Under the pieces are notes generated by a model, which saw only the letters and a list, made by a program, of their open reading frames with translations, was not told where the DNA came from and ran no database searches. Positions 14,001 through 26,125 of a stretch of 64,000 bases of DNA are shown here, piece after piece. Position 1 is the first letter of the stretch. Each line of letters starts with the position of its first letter. The position numbers were made by a program, and so were the translations under genes. Source of the DNA: Polyodon spathula. Lineage: Eukaryota > Chordata > Actinopteri > Acipenseriformes > Polyodontidae. The DNA is taken from positions 19,167,912 to 19,231,911 of the forward strand of contig NC_054538.1 of assembly GCF_017654505.1 (NCBI RefSeq), written 5' to 3'.

Positions 14001-17000
14001 GAGAAGGAATCTATGAAAAAGACCTAGGAGTTTTTGTTGACTAAGAAATGACTTCAGCTGGACAATGTGGGAAAGCTATAAAAAAGGCTAACAAGATGCT
14101 TGGATACATTGTGAAAAGTGTTGCATTTAAATCAAGGGAAGTAATGTTAAAACTGTACAATGCATTAGTAAGACCTCATCTTGAATATTGTGTTCAGTTG
14201 TGGTCACCTCGCTATAAAAAAGATATTGCTGCTGTAGAAAGAGTGCAAAGAAGAGCAACCTGAATTATTCCAGGTTTAAAAGGCATGTCATATGCAAACA
14301 GCCTAAAAGAATTGAATCTATTCAGTCTTGAACAAAGAAGACTAGGCGGCGACCTAATTCAAGCATTCAGAATTCTAAAAGGTATTGACAATGTTGACCC
14401 AAGGGACTTTTTCGAAAAGAAACAAAGACCAGGGGTCACAAATGGAGATTAGACAAAGGGGCATTCAGAACAGAAAATATGAGGCACTTTTTTACACAGA
14501 TAATCGTGAGGGTCTGGAATCAACTTCCCAGTAATGTTGTTGAAGCTGACACCCTGGGATCCTTCAAGAAGCTGCTTGATGAGATTCTGGGATCAATAAG
14601 CTACTAACAACCAAACGAGCAAGATGGGCCGAATGGCCTCCTCTCGTTTGTAAACTTTCTTATGTTCTTATATAGTGTACTAGGCAATAGGCAGATGCAT
14701 AACAAGGGTGATGTGTTTGTGTGTAGAGTTCTCAGAACTTTTATACTCTCCTTTTCATTACAGCAGTTAAACTTGCTGAAAGCAAAGCAGAAAGCCCTAG
14801 TGGAGCAAATTGAGAAGGAGAAAATCCAGAGCAACAAAGGGTCATCATACAAACTGTTGGTGGAGCAGGCGAAGCTGAAGCAAGCCACATCAAAGGTAAA
14901 AATATTAGTCATCTATTCTAGTCCTCCTGTGATTTACTGACCCACACCAATTTGGTATCGCTGTGCGCTGACCTGCCATCTAAACGTCTTTAATTAAATC
15001 TATATATTTGACTATTTTAGGAATGTCTTCCAGATTAACTTCTGTTACTGTAAAATTTTTGGTCATGTTTAACTTAACTATAAAATATCTGCAGTTTTAA
15101 ATAACTTTTATCTGGTAAACATATACTTGTAGTTTGTCTGGGTGCCGGTATAGTAGTGATGCTAATTTAGAATTTTCCGTGTAGCACTTCAAAGACCTGA
15201 TCCGGCTGCGTCGCACTGCTGAATGGCCTCGCTCCACGCTGGACACAGAGGTGTCGGCAGCCAAGGAGACCCCAGAAGTGGAGCCTCTGCCGTTCACTCT
15301 GGCACACGAGCGCTGTATCTCTGTAGTGCAGAAACTGTCTCTCTTCGTCCTCTCCATGGATTTCACCTGCCATGCAGACCTCTTGCTCTTTGTGTGCAAG
15401 GTAAAAATGCATTTACATAGTATAGTGGAGTGTGGCCCAGTAGAAATGGAAAAACTGAGTGCTCTCTTGTTACGTATCTTTGCAATTTTTGTTGCTCAAA
15501 GATGTGCCTTAATTGTTGCTTACTGCTTGTAATCTCTTTAAAAATGTGTGTGAAATAAAATAGAACAGTACTTGACATTTATTTTTTTAGGTTCTTGCAA
15601 GAATTGCAAATGCTACAAGGCCCACCATACATTTGTGTGAAATTGTGAATGAGCAGCAACTGGAGAGACTGCTCCTCCTGCTGGTGGGAACAGACTTCAA
15701 CCGGGGAGACATCTCCTGGGGAGGGGCCTGGGCTCAGTACTCTCTGACTTGTATGGTTCAGGATATCCTGGCAGGTAATGGAAACAACTTATTTAAAGAA
15801 AGGATTTGTTTCCTTTTTTGACTCCCAACTAAATAAGTAACTATAAGGAAAAAATCAACAACTTTGCTTTAAAGCTGTCATGGGCGGGCCACTATTTACT
15901 TTGTTTCCAAATGCATTCTGGTAATTAGTGGAGACTCATTTTTTTAAATTGGCAGTGAATTTTCTCGCCACATTCACGCCATACAACCATTGCACCTTCT
16001 CCTTCCTTACTTGGAATATTGTGGATTTGTCATAGCTTATATGTTCAAGGTCAGTGGTGCACAACTTTTTTATTATTATTATTTTAAAGAACGACTGTAT
16101 TCAGAATCAGTCAAAGATAGCTTTGTTGTGTAACACAGGAGACCAATATATAAATGTTTGTTAACAGGTTAATTTATTTTAAGGTTCCTACAAAAACAAA
16201 ATACAACTAAAACTGCCAGGCAGTTTTATGGCTTCCAAGCTCAGTACTATTTAGAAATTTTGGCAAGCTGTAGCACTGCAGCACAAGTGTCAGCAACAGA
16301 TCAGTTTTGTGGAGCAGTTTCAATTCAAAATACTGCATTAGTTCATTATCTCAGACTGCTTTATAACTTTAAACACCATAGTAATCATAACTCTATCTAC
16401 ACACTGTAAGGTGTTGTAAGCTAAGGAGGCCATGTGGTCCAGTGGTTAAAGATGTTTAAACAGGTTTCTAATCAGTTGGTCCCTGGTTCAAATCCCAGCT
16501 CAGCCACCGACTCATTGTGTGACCCTGAGCAAGTCACTTAACCTCCTTGTGCGCCGTCTTTTGCATGAGTCATTGTTGTAAGTGACTCTGCAGCTGATGC
16601 ATAGTTCACACACCCTAGTCTTGTATCTTGTAAAGTGCTTTGTGATGGTGCTCCACTATGAAAGGTGCTATATAAAAATAAAAAAATATATTATTTCTCC
16701 TTAAGGAAAGGTCAAAGGTCATGATCAAGGTCATTTTTGAATAGAGCATGTAGGGGTTTCTAAATGTGTTGTATAGTAAACATTAACCTATATACACTCT
16801 ATAAGGAGTTCTAAGCTAACTTACGGAGAAGTCAAAGGTCACAGGCAAGGTCATTTTTGGATAGAGCACATATGGTTTCCTTTACGTGTTCCATAGTAAC
16901 CATTAACCTATCTGCACGTTTGTAAGGAGTTATAAGCTAGTTTAAGATTTTGAGAGGTTTTTAAAGAAATGGATCAGGTGACCATATTGGTATATGCACA

Positions 17001-20000
17001 AACACCATTTTTTTAAAAGTTAATTATATTGACACAGGGATGATCCATGTCAGCTCTGGAGTTAATCAAATAAACCATTTTTCAACTGAAGAGGTTTTAA
17101 ATTTAAGAAGAAAGTGTAGGTCTGGTGGCCATCTTTTACAAAACAACACAATTTTTCCCTGTTTTGAATTCCATTGTCCCCAGGATGATGCCTGCCAAGT
17201 TCAGAGTTAGTTGGTTAAACGGTTTTCAAACAGAAGCAGGTTGATGCTTGGGGCGCAATTTGGTGAATGTGGTGGCAGCCATTTTTGTAACTGACCTTGC
17301 TTCCTTTGTTCTGGAAACAAACTTCTTCAACAATATTCCTTTTTTTACAGATGCAGGGAACTGCAGTGGGTACAAAAATGGCACTGATCTATGCTAATTT
17401 GTTGGCAAATTAGAAGAGTTAGTTTTATATAACCCAGACACGAACTGTTTTTTGGCCTATGTTATAACATTAAAATGATACATTGATGTATTTTTGCTGT
17501 AGCGGGAATATTTCCACTTTACAAGTTTCAGAAGTTCTTAAATGAAAACTTTGTAGGTCTTAAGTTCACATTAGACTATAGTTACAACTGAATTTTTTAG
17601 GTACACAAATTATTAGTCAGATCATTTGATCTCTGATCTGTCTTTAAAACCTACATACAGAAATACCCTCCAACAAGCAAAAAGTTTCCATCCTTTTCCT
17701 CTAAAGAAAGGTTTTCCTGTTAGCCAACCCACATGCTTCTCAAGTTTAATTCTAGATAATACCAAGGAATCAGCAAAATATAAAGTGGACGTCAAATCCA
17801 AAGACTGTTTAATTAAACAAAAAAGAAACCAAATTTAATATATTTCACAATGTACAGACCAAGGACAGTAAATATAGAAAATGTTGTTTTAAGCAATTGT
17901 CACATACTCCAAAGTGATCAGTTATTGGGGAACAAATTAAAAAAGCTACCAATCATCACATACAAAAAAGCTAGAGTAGGCCACAAGTATTGTGGCCCAC
18001 AGAATGTTGTGCACCACTGTTCAAGATTATGGTAGCTAAGAAACTCACAAAAGTCTGAGAAGGAAAGATGGGCCCTTGCTACATAACTAAAATGTATTCA
18101 GATTCACTAGTCAGATTATAAATTGTGACCTTGTATAAACTGTGGATTGTTCTATTTCTACTTGCTGTTTGTAGAAGTTAATGTATCACTTATAAACCAC
18201 TTTCTTTAGAAAGCTGTAATGACATTCACTTTGTTGCAGACTTTAAGGTTTTCCCAAAACATCCAAGTTGACAGTGATCCTTTGCAATCTGAACTATCCA
18301 CAGGGGAGTTGCTGTCACCAGTGACATCAGACACTATGGAGGAAGGGGCGATGGGAGAGGAGGCTGGGGCCTCAGCAGGAGACTCTGACGATTCCCTTCA
18401 GCAGCCAGCTTCTATTCAACTAGTGGAAACCATAGATGATGCTCTGACTCCAGACATTGCAGGTACACCAGGGGTTTACTTTTCTCTTACACTAGGAGAA
18501 CTGTTCTTAATACCTATAACAAAAGGTCTCTTGCTTGTTTTGAAACTTGCATTTCCTTAAGATAATTAAAAACATATATATTTCAGAAAGGTTTTTGGCA
18601 TAAATGACTTGTGGATAAAGCAAATCCAGTAACTGCTAATAAGTTATTTCTGATAAGGATTATTGGGATTTACTTTTTTCAGTGTTTGTAATCTGTTAAA
18701 CCGTAAAGGTTCTTTAGAACATCAGTACACTTTTGTAGACTTTTTACAGACGTTTGTTACTGCTGCTTTTTTCAGGAAGTATGCTGTGGTTGTGAAACAA
18801 ATATATACTGAGATTTATCATAAGTAAATAGTGGTCCCGTCTTGTTTAATTCTATAAAATGTGAATTGGCTAACTACACAATGGGCAATGGCTTTTTCCA
18901 TGTATTAAGAATTAATTTTTGTTTATTATGGCAACATGCTTTAGGTGCTTAGATATTATGTGCCAGTTCAGAACAACTAAATGAGTTTGGGGGGGTGGGG
19001 GAGGTCTAAGTGGTAGAAATAATGCCTGTTCACCAGGAAAGCCAGTTTTTTGGTAATTTTGGAAAAACAAACTCTGTGCTTGAATCTGTTTGAACATGTT
19101 TGACATATAATATCAATATCCCTTTAAATATATTGAATCTGAAAAACATGCTGCATCTACTGTACTGCATCACATTTTAAACAGATTTAGGTTAGATACC
19201 AGTGTGCGTTATTGGAAAGGGTTCAATATTAAACTTGTGGTCACCCAAACCAGATACTTGGTAAGAAAGTGGTGAGCAGGCTATTGTTGGACCCCCTCTG
19301 CTGCTAAAAATAATGCACAGCTTTAACATTGCCCAGTACACATCATTTGACTTTTTTTGTTTGCTGCATTAGTTTGCTTGCTTGGCAATATTAAAGCTGT
19401 TTTCATTATCCAAAGGTGCTCCACCTCTATCATCTTTGGAAAAAGATAAAGACATAGACTTTGACTTGCTACAAGACCTCATGGATGTTGATATTGATCC
19501 TTTAGATATTGATTTGGAAAAAGATCCCCTTGCAGCCAAAGTGTTTAAGGTATGGTATGCATGACTTTTACAATCTATTTATATTTTTTTTATTTAAAAT
19601 ATGTGTATATTTTGTTTTTGCATTACATATATCTAATTTATTTTCTTGTTTGGCATTGTTCTATGCGCCACACTGTTAGCAGATTTTTTTTTTTTTTTCT
19701 AAGTTTATACTTATGTAGCTGTCTAATATCTCTATCTGGGCAATACTGTTTCAGTGTATTGCCTTGAAGATTTTTTTGTACAGAGCTAAGATGTTGTAAA
19801 ATGTTAAATTGTTTATTTATTTCTTTAAGATTTGATGAAGGTAAGCCCTGCTGATATAGCAATATGATTCTCAGCTGCTGCCTGTTTGTTGATACCCACC
19901 TTAAGAAATGAGTGTGTTCACACTTTCTGTGGACATTGTTTTCTGTTGCCTCTTGTTTTCTTCAGCCCTGAACAATTCAGCTGCACACTTAAGTTGTACG

Positions 20001-23000
20001 TATTGCATTTAGAACAGTTTGTAAAGAAGGGAATCTGTATACCCTGATTACTCAGGGCAGATCCCTGCTCTTAAGTGCTTCATGGTTCCTGGTTATTCAA
20101 GGCAGATGACCAGTATGTCTGCTTGGGGTAATGTTTGTCATTGTTACGCATATGTAGCATCAGAGGATGGCTGCATTATCCAAACCCCTCCATTTTACAT
20201 ATACTTTTGAGTTATATATATATGTGTAAATATATAAATACATAAATGGACCTTTCTGTATAATGTGAGCCTCATAAAATTCAGATCATTAAAGCATGTA
20301 CCAGAAGATAAGTTATAATTTGCATACAGACTGTCATGTTCTCCTGTCTAAGGATCTGCAGTACTACAGTAGAAAACAAATTAATTAAAAATGTAATGAT
20401 AATTTTGTGTGCTTTCTTTGGAAAAGCCCATAAGCAGTACCTGGTATGATTACTGGGGTGCTGACTATGGCACTTACAGTTACAACCCTTACATTGGTGG
20501 TGTTGGAATCCCTGTGTCAAAACCACCAGCTGCCACTGAGAAGCCTGGATCCCAAAGCGTCGCTGTTTCAGTGTCTCAAGGTATCAGCTTCCTTAATATT
20601 TGATAGGTTTGCCAGATATTTAGAAACTTTAAAGGACAGTACAGAGCTAACTTTCTTTTGCTGCAGCACTGGATGCCCGTCTGGAGGTTGGACTGGAGCA
20701 GCAAGCTGAGCTGATGTTGAAAATGATGGCCACGTTGGAGGCAGACTCTGTCTTGCAGGCTCTGACCACAACATCCCCGACAGGTATACAAGGATATACA
20801 CAAGCAAATGTCTTAGACATTTTTTGTTTCTCTCTCCCTTGCAGACCTTTTTGACTTTGTGCTAAGGTTGCAAGATGGTCAGCATAAGAATAACTTTGCT
20901 TTTTTAAAATCACGATGACGAAAAGTTTATGTCAACCTAATGCAATATTAAGATTCAGGGAGACAAAATACACCTTAAGCAAACACTTTTTGATTGTTTA
21001 AAACAAAAAAAGTCACTTGTATTTAGCAAGGAAAGAGTCAGTTTGCAGTGTTCTGTTTTGGCAGCTATGCTGTGTCTTTTGAAAGAAATCTTCTTTCTGG
21101 ATCTGCATCTGGATAGGCTCCTTACACGTCATACTTCCACATTTAGCTGTATCGATAAAGCAGCTTCCGGTCACTGCAAATTCCATGTTTGCTGCTGCAA
21201 CAGCTAAATCTTTCAATCTTTTATTTTCGCCAGCGAGTTCAAATTTATCATCACATATTATAATGGACCTCTTTATATGAGATTTCTTTGAGACCTTCTG
21301 ACGTTAACAATAAATGACGTGCACAGGATTGCAAAAGCCTCATGCAAAGCTCCATCAAGCAAGTTAGAAAAGTTGTATCTCCAGCTAGCGCTGTGACACA
21401 ATGGGAGTTATTAAATTTGTCGATTCATTTATTTTTTTAATTCAACATTTGCTTGACTGAATTTTAAACTATTTCAGTTAGCATGTGTATGTATTATTTT
21501 TGTGGTGCTTATTGTGTTTATAACTAAATTGACAATCTGCAGACCATTGAACACTCATCCAAAGGCGATCAAAGACTCTGAAAATGCTGACATTTAAAAA
21601 AAAAAAAAAAAAAAAGTTCAACCTACTTAATTATGCATTTGTTGAACTTGTATGTCTTTATGTAAGAGTGTGTTTTATATTGTAAAGCGCTTTGAGATGC
21701 GCTACTTAAATTGCAATATATTAAATACTTTATTATTATGAAAGTACTCTCTCTTCTAGCTTGAGCTTTAAAACCTTGATCTCATTTGACAACTCCTTGT
21801 TTTTAGAAAATGACAAATCAAGGGCTGATGGCTCATGCTTCAAACAATAATAATGGCACTGCAGAAGTACAGTCCATTTCTTCTTCCTATTCCTGTACTC
21901 GCTGTTCTCTTCGATCCCACGCACCGAGCCTGTGGGCCGGCAAGGAGTACTGATTCCAGTGAAACAAGTGGAACAGCTTCTGATGCAGTCTCCGACTGCC
22001 TCTTGGTGTTGGTTCAATTAGGTCTTTCTTAACAAAATGCTTTCTTAACAAAAAACGAGAATAGTGATCACTACCATTTCCTTCTCATCGCTGATAATTA
22101 AAGGTTTGCACAGTTGTGCCTGAAGTACAACTCATTCTCTTTCTCTCAGCACGTAAAAAATCAAGTGATACATCTTTGCAAATCATTCAGTACAACAACA
22201 GACAAAATGTAAAGATAATCTCAAATATGCTGCTCACTCTCTAGAAGCTGAGATACCGGTATAGCTGATACGTGTCGTCATTAGCTGCAAGTAGCCTGTT
22301 ATTTATCAGAAACAGTTGATTTTAAGACAAATACATGTAATCTTTTTCCAGTACCGTCTGCTTCCAATGGAACTGATGATTCCTTACTTCAAGGGCTGCA
22401 TGCCTCTAATCAGGGCAGCCAGCTCATTGTGCAGTCCTCTTCCATCCCCATGTTGAGTGCCTGCTTCAATAAGCTTTTCTCCATGCTACAGGTCCATCAT
22501 GTCCAGGTAGGAAATGATTACTTTCAATTTAGGCCTGTACATGCTTACTATTTATGATTGGGATTTCTATAGAACACCATTGACTTGTCCATGTCAGATA
22601 CTTTAGAATATTTATTTGACCTGGTAATTTGAAAGAATAAAATAAACATAATACTGTTAATAAAAAGTTGTCAATCTATACAAAATTGATAATACCAAAT
22701 TGTCAATATTTGTTTTAAATTCAGTTGACTGTTTTTTCATTAAATATGTTCAAAACTATATTTGAGCATTTAAATTAGTAATGCATACATTTCTAAATTG
22801 TATTGAATAAAGACTAATGAGTTATTATTCCCTTTTTTAGCTTGAATCTCTTCTCCAGTTGTGGCTCACTTTGAGCTTGAATTCTAGCTCTAATGGAAAT
22901 GAAGAGTGTGGCTCTGATGTCTTCTTATTTAATGCAAGCAGAGTCCCCACCATTGCACTCAATCAAGGTCAGAAATATCTGGTTTAAAGGCCAGTTACTG

Positions 23001-26000
23001 TTGTAAACTTTTAAATCAACTAAATGTGTGAAAACAATTACTGTCTTAGATGACAGATTACTCTGCCAAACAGTGTATGTCAGTTATTAATTACTTACTT
23101 AATTCTAATCTTGTTTCCTTGATTTATATGTAAGCATATTGTGATCTATTTATGTTTAATTGTTTCTTGATCTCAATCCACAGCTTCTATAACTAGCTTT
23201 TTGACAGTCCTGGCCTGGTACCCAAACACCTCACTGCGGACATGGTGCCTTGTACTTCATAGCCTGACCCTCATGACCAACATGCAACTTAATTGTGAGT
23301 TACTTAGTCAGTGTGTCTCTTGACTTGCTTGTCACAGGCCCCCACCCCCCCAAAAAAAAAAAACGAAATCTGTTTACACAATGCCATCTGGATCATATTT
23401 ATCAGATTATGTAATCATGTACGTTTTATTTCAGCTGCACCCAGCAGTGCTATGGGGGGTCATGAGAGCACAGCCCAGTTGATGGTGTCGGATCCCAATT
23501 TAATTCACGTTCTTGTGAGATTCCTTTCAGGAACAAATCCACATGGAACCAGTCAGCACAGCCCACAGGTTCGAGAGCATTTTGTCCTTCATACTTCTTT
23601 TGGATTGCTGTTTCATAACCATAGTCATGGAGGAAATTGATGGTATTCTCTTTTACTGTAGGGAGTACGATTATCATAAAACAGCAAGTGCAAACTCACG
23701 TTATGTAGTATTTTGTGGCATCACCTGAGCCTTTTTAGACATTGTGTCTTCAGGAGCTTGGATAATAATAGGGCTATCCAGTTATTCAATTGTAATGCAA
23801 GATGCTAATGTCTACAGTCTTCCTTTTAGTTAATTGTGTGCTGTGTACAAGATATTCTGCTATAAAAATGATTCAAAGTGTGTTTTTGTCATTGTTTTTT
23901 TGTAGGTTGGGCCAACAGCCACACAAGCTATGCAAGAATTTCTCACCAGATTGCAAGTGCACCTTTCTTCAACTTGTCCTCAGATTTTCAGTGAATTCTT
24001 ACTGAAGCTTATGCACATACTATCAACAGAGAGGTATGCTGTGTAGTGTTGTGGATGTTTAAATGTCAATTGAAAGACAGGATACAGAAGATAGCATTTT
24101 GTCTTCTCAGCATTATTGTTTTACAAATTTGCAGCAAAAGGGGGCAGCATTGTCTGTACTATCACAAAGCAGAGTAGAGGTTGCTGTGCAAATATAGCTA
24201 GTGAAATCTAGTGGCGAAGATGCATCATTTTTAAGGCTTAGCATTGCATTAGTTCACATCAATATGTTGCATAATAAACCTAAGGAGTAATGTCTGTTTT
24301 TTAGTTTTGCTTTTATTGTTAACTGGGACATTATGGATATGGCTTTTAATGTAAAACAAAAAGAAAAAACAACCAAAAAATATATTTAATAAACAAGACA
24401 TAATAGAACGGTGCATGTAAATTACTAAGTTCATGGTGTAGAACGTTGTTGGATCTTTCAGTAGTTTTTCATTTATTCATTTGATCTCCTCTCGTCTTTT
24501 TTCCTAGGGGGCCTTTCCAGTCTGGGCAAGGCCCTCTGGACGCCCAGGTCAAGCTGCTGGAGTTCACACTGGAGCAAAACTTTGAGGTGGTGTCGGTTGG
24601 CACGATTTCGGCCGTCATAGAGTCCATCACCTTCCTGGTGCACCACTATATCACCTGCTCTGACAAGGTGTTGTCACGCAGTGGCTCAGACAGCACTGTG
24701 GGTGCGCGCGCTTGCTTCGGGGGCCTCTTTGCCAACATCATCCGTCCAGGTGATGCCAAAGCAGTATGTGGGGAGGTGACCCGCGACCAGCTCATGTTTG
24801 ACCTGCTCAAGCTGGTCAACATCCTCGTGCAGCTGCCCCTGTCCAGCGACCGCGAGTTCAGTGCCAGGATGCCAGCTGTGGGCACCAGTGCCTCTGATGA
24901 GGAGAAGGTCTGTGGGAGCAAGGAGAGCAATGGGGACACTTCGGTCAACCAGGGCCCAGCTGCCGGGGTGGCAGACTTTGTACTGGCCAACCAGCAAATT
25001 ATGAGTCAGATACTGTCTGCATTGGGACAGTGCAATAGCAGTGCAATGGCCATGATAATAGGTGGGTGTTTTTTTATTGATTTTGTATTGTATATCGTCG
25101 ACCTGAGTATTTCTGCAAATATGCAACAGTCAAGTTTTCCTTGTAACAGAAAATAAGCATGTGACTTAACATTTAAGTGCCTGTTGTGTGAAAGGATTAA
25201 AATACATTAATTAAAATACGTTATTTGAGGTTAAACTATCCGAATCCAGATCAGGCAACTGTTTCAGTGTTTTAATGAAATGTTCATCAGAAAAGTTTTA
25301 TCTTGTGTTATATAACAGACACATTTGTGTCATGTTAGTGTTGTATGTAAGCTCTGTTCTGCATCTTAAACTTTAACCATAATGGCATTTCAAATATTAC
25401 CACCATAAATGGTCTTATGTGCACATATTTTAAGGAGCTAGTGGACTGCATCTAACCAAACATGAAAACTTTCACGGTGGATTAGATGCTATCTCAGTTG
25501 GGGATGGACTTTTCACTATCCTTACAACGCTGAGTAAGAAAGCCACCTCAGTTCAAGTGATGCTGCAACCCATTCTCACGTATATGGCATGTGGCTACAT
25601 GGGAAGACAGGTGAGATGTTTCCCTTTTTTTTTTTTTTTTTTTTTTTTGTCATTCAAATTAACTTTTCTAGTTTATTAATCACAGATCCAGTGAAATCAC
25701 AAGTTATTTATAAGATGTCTGCAGACTTTATATTTTTGCTTTTCATTATTGGGTTGTGTTTAAAAAAAGTAAATAAATAAATCATCATTTATACCTGATG
25801 CAGTTTTAAAATTCAATCCTCACTGCAGGAGAACTGCTCAATTATTTTTGGCTTTAAATGAGCATATGTGTATGTTCCTTAAATGGCAAAGTCTTATAAG
25901 CTTTAGTCTTTTTGTATACATTTCTGTATTCAGGGGTCACTGTCAACATGCCAGCTGTCTGAACCCCTCTTATGGTTTATCCTGAGAGTACTGGACACAA

Positions 26001-26092
26001 GTGAGGCACTGAAAGCATTCCATGATATGGGTATGTAATATTTAATAAATTAACAATTTTTTTTTCTGTTTTGCTTTCTCGTTAAATGTTCA

Positions 26093-26125
<33 letters not shown>

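Larger units (their letters stand above)
16382..16943. repeat. 120-bp tandem repeat, interrupted by the SINE
   Basis: One partial and two nearly full copies: the GTCAAAGGTCA core recurs at 16711-16721 and 16831-16841, a 120-bp period. The segment before the SINE (CTATCTACACACTGTAAG) matches the ends of the later units. Each unit carries nuclear-receptor-like half sites. Confidence 0.75.
16052..18019. mobile_element. hAT-type non-autonomous DNA element, 1968 bp
   Basis: Perfect 14-bp terminal inverted repeats CAGTGGTGCACAAC / GTTGTGCACCACTG are flanked by near-identical 8-bp duplications (TTCAAGGT at 16044-16051, TTCAAGAT at 18020-18027), the hallmark of hAT insertion. No transposase is visible. 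The interior carries two families of tandem repeats and a CORE-SINE inserted within one of them. Confidence 0.8.

Noticed and set aside
15223..15420. Alternate-frame ORFs over exon 20
   Set aside because: The BIRC6 frame is conserved; the others are shadows.
16435..16495. tRNA gene suggested by A and B boxes
   Set aside because: The promoter boxes belong to a CORE-SINE. No cloverleaf with acceptor stem is present, and an inverted copy occurs at 49721-49992.
24646..25126. Long antisense ORFs (up to 146 codons) across exon 31
   Set aside because: They mirror a GC-rich BIRC6 exon that is itself strongly supported; no independent protein similarity was recognised.
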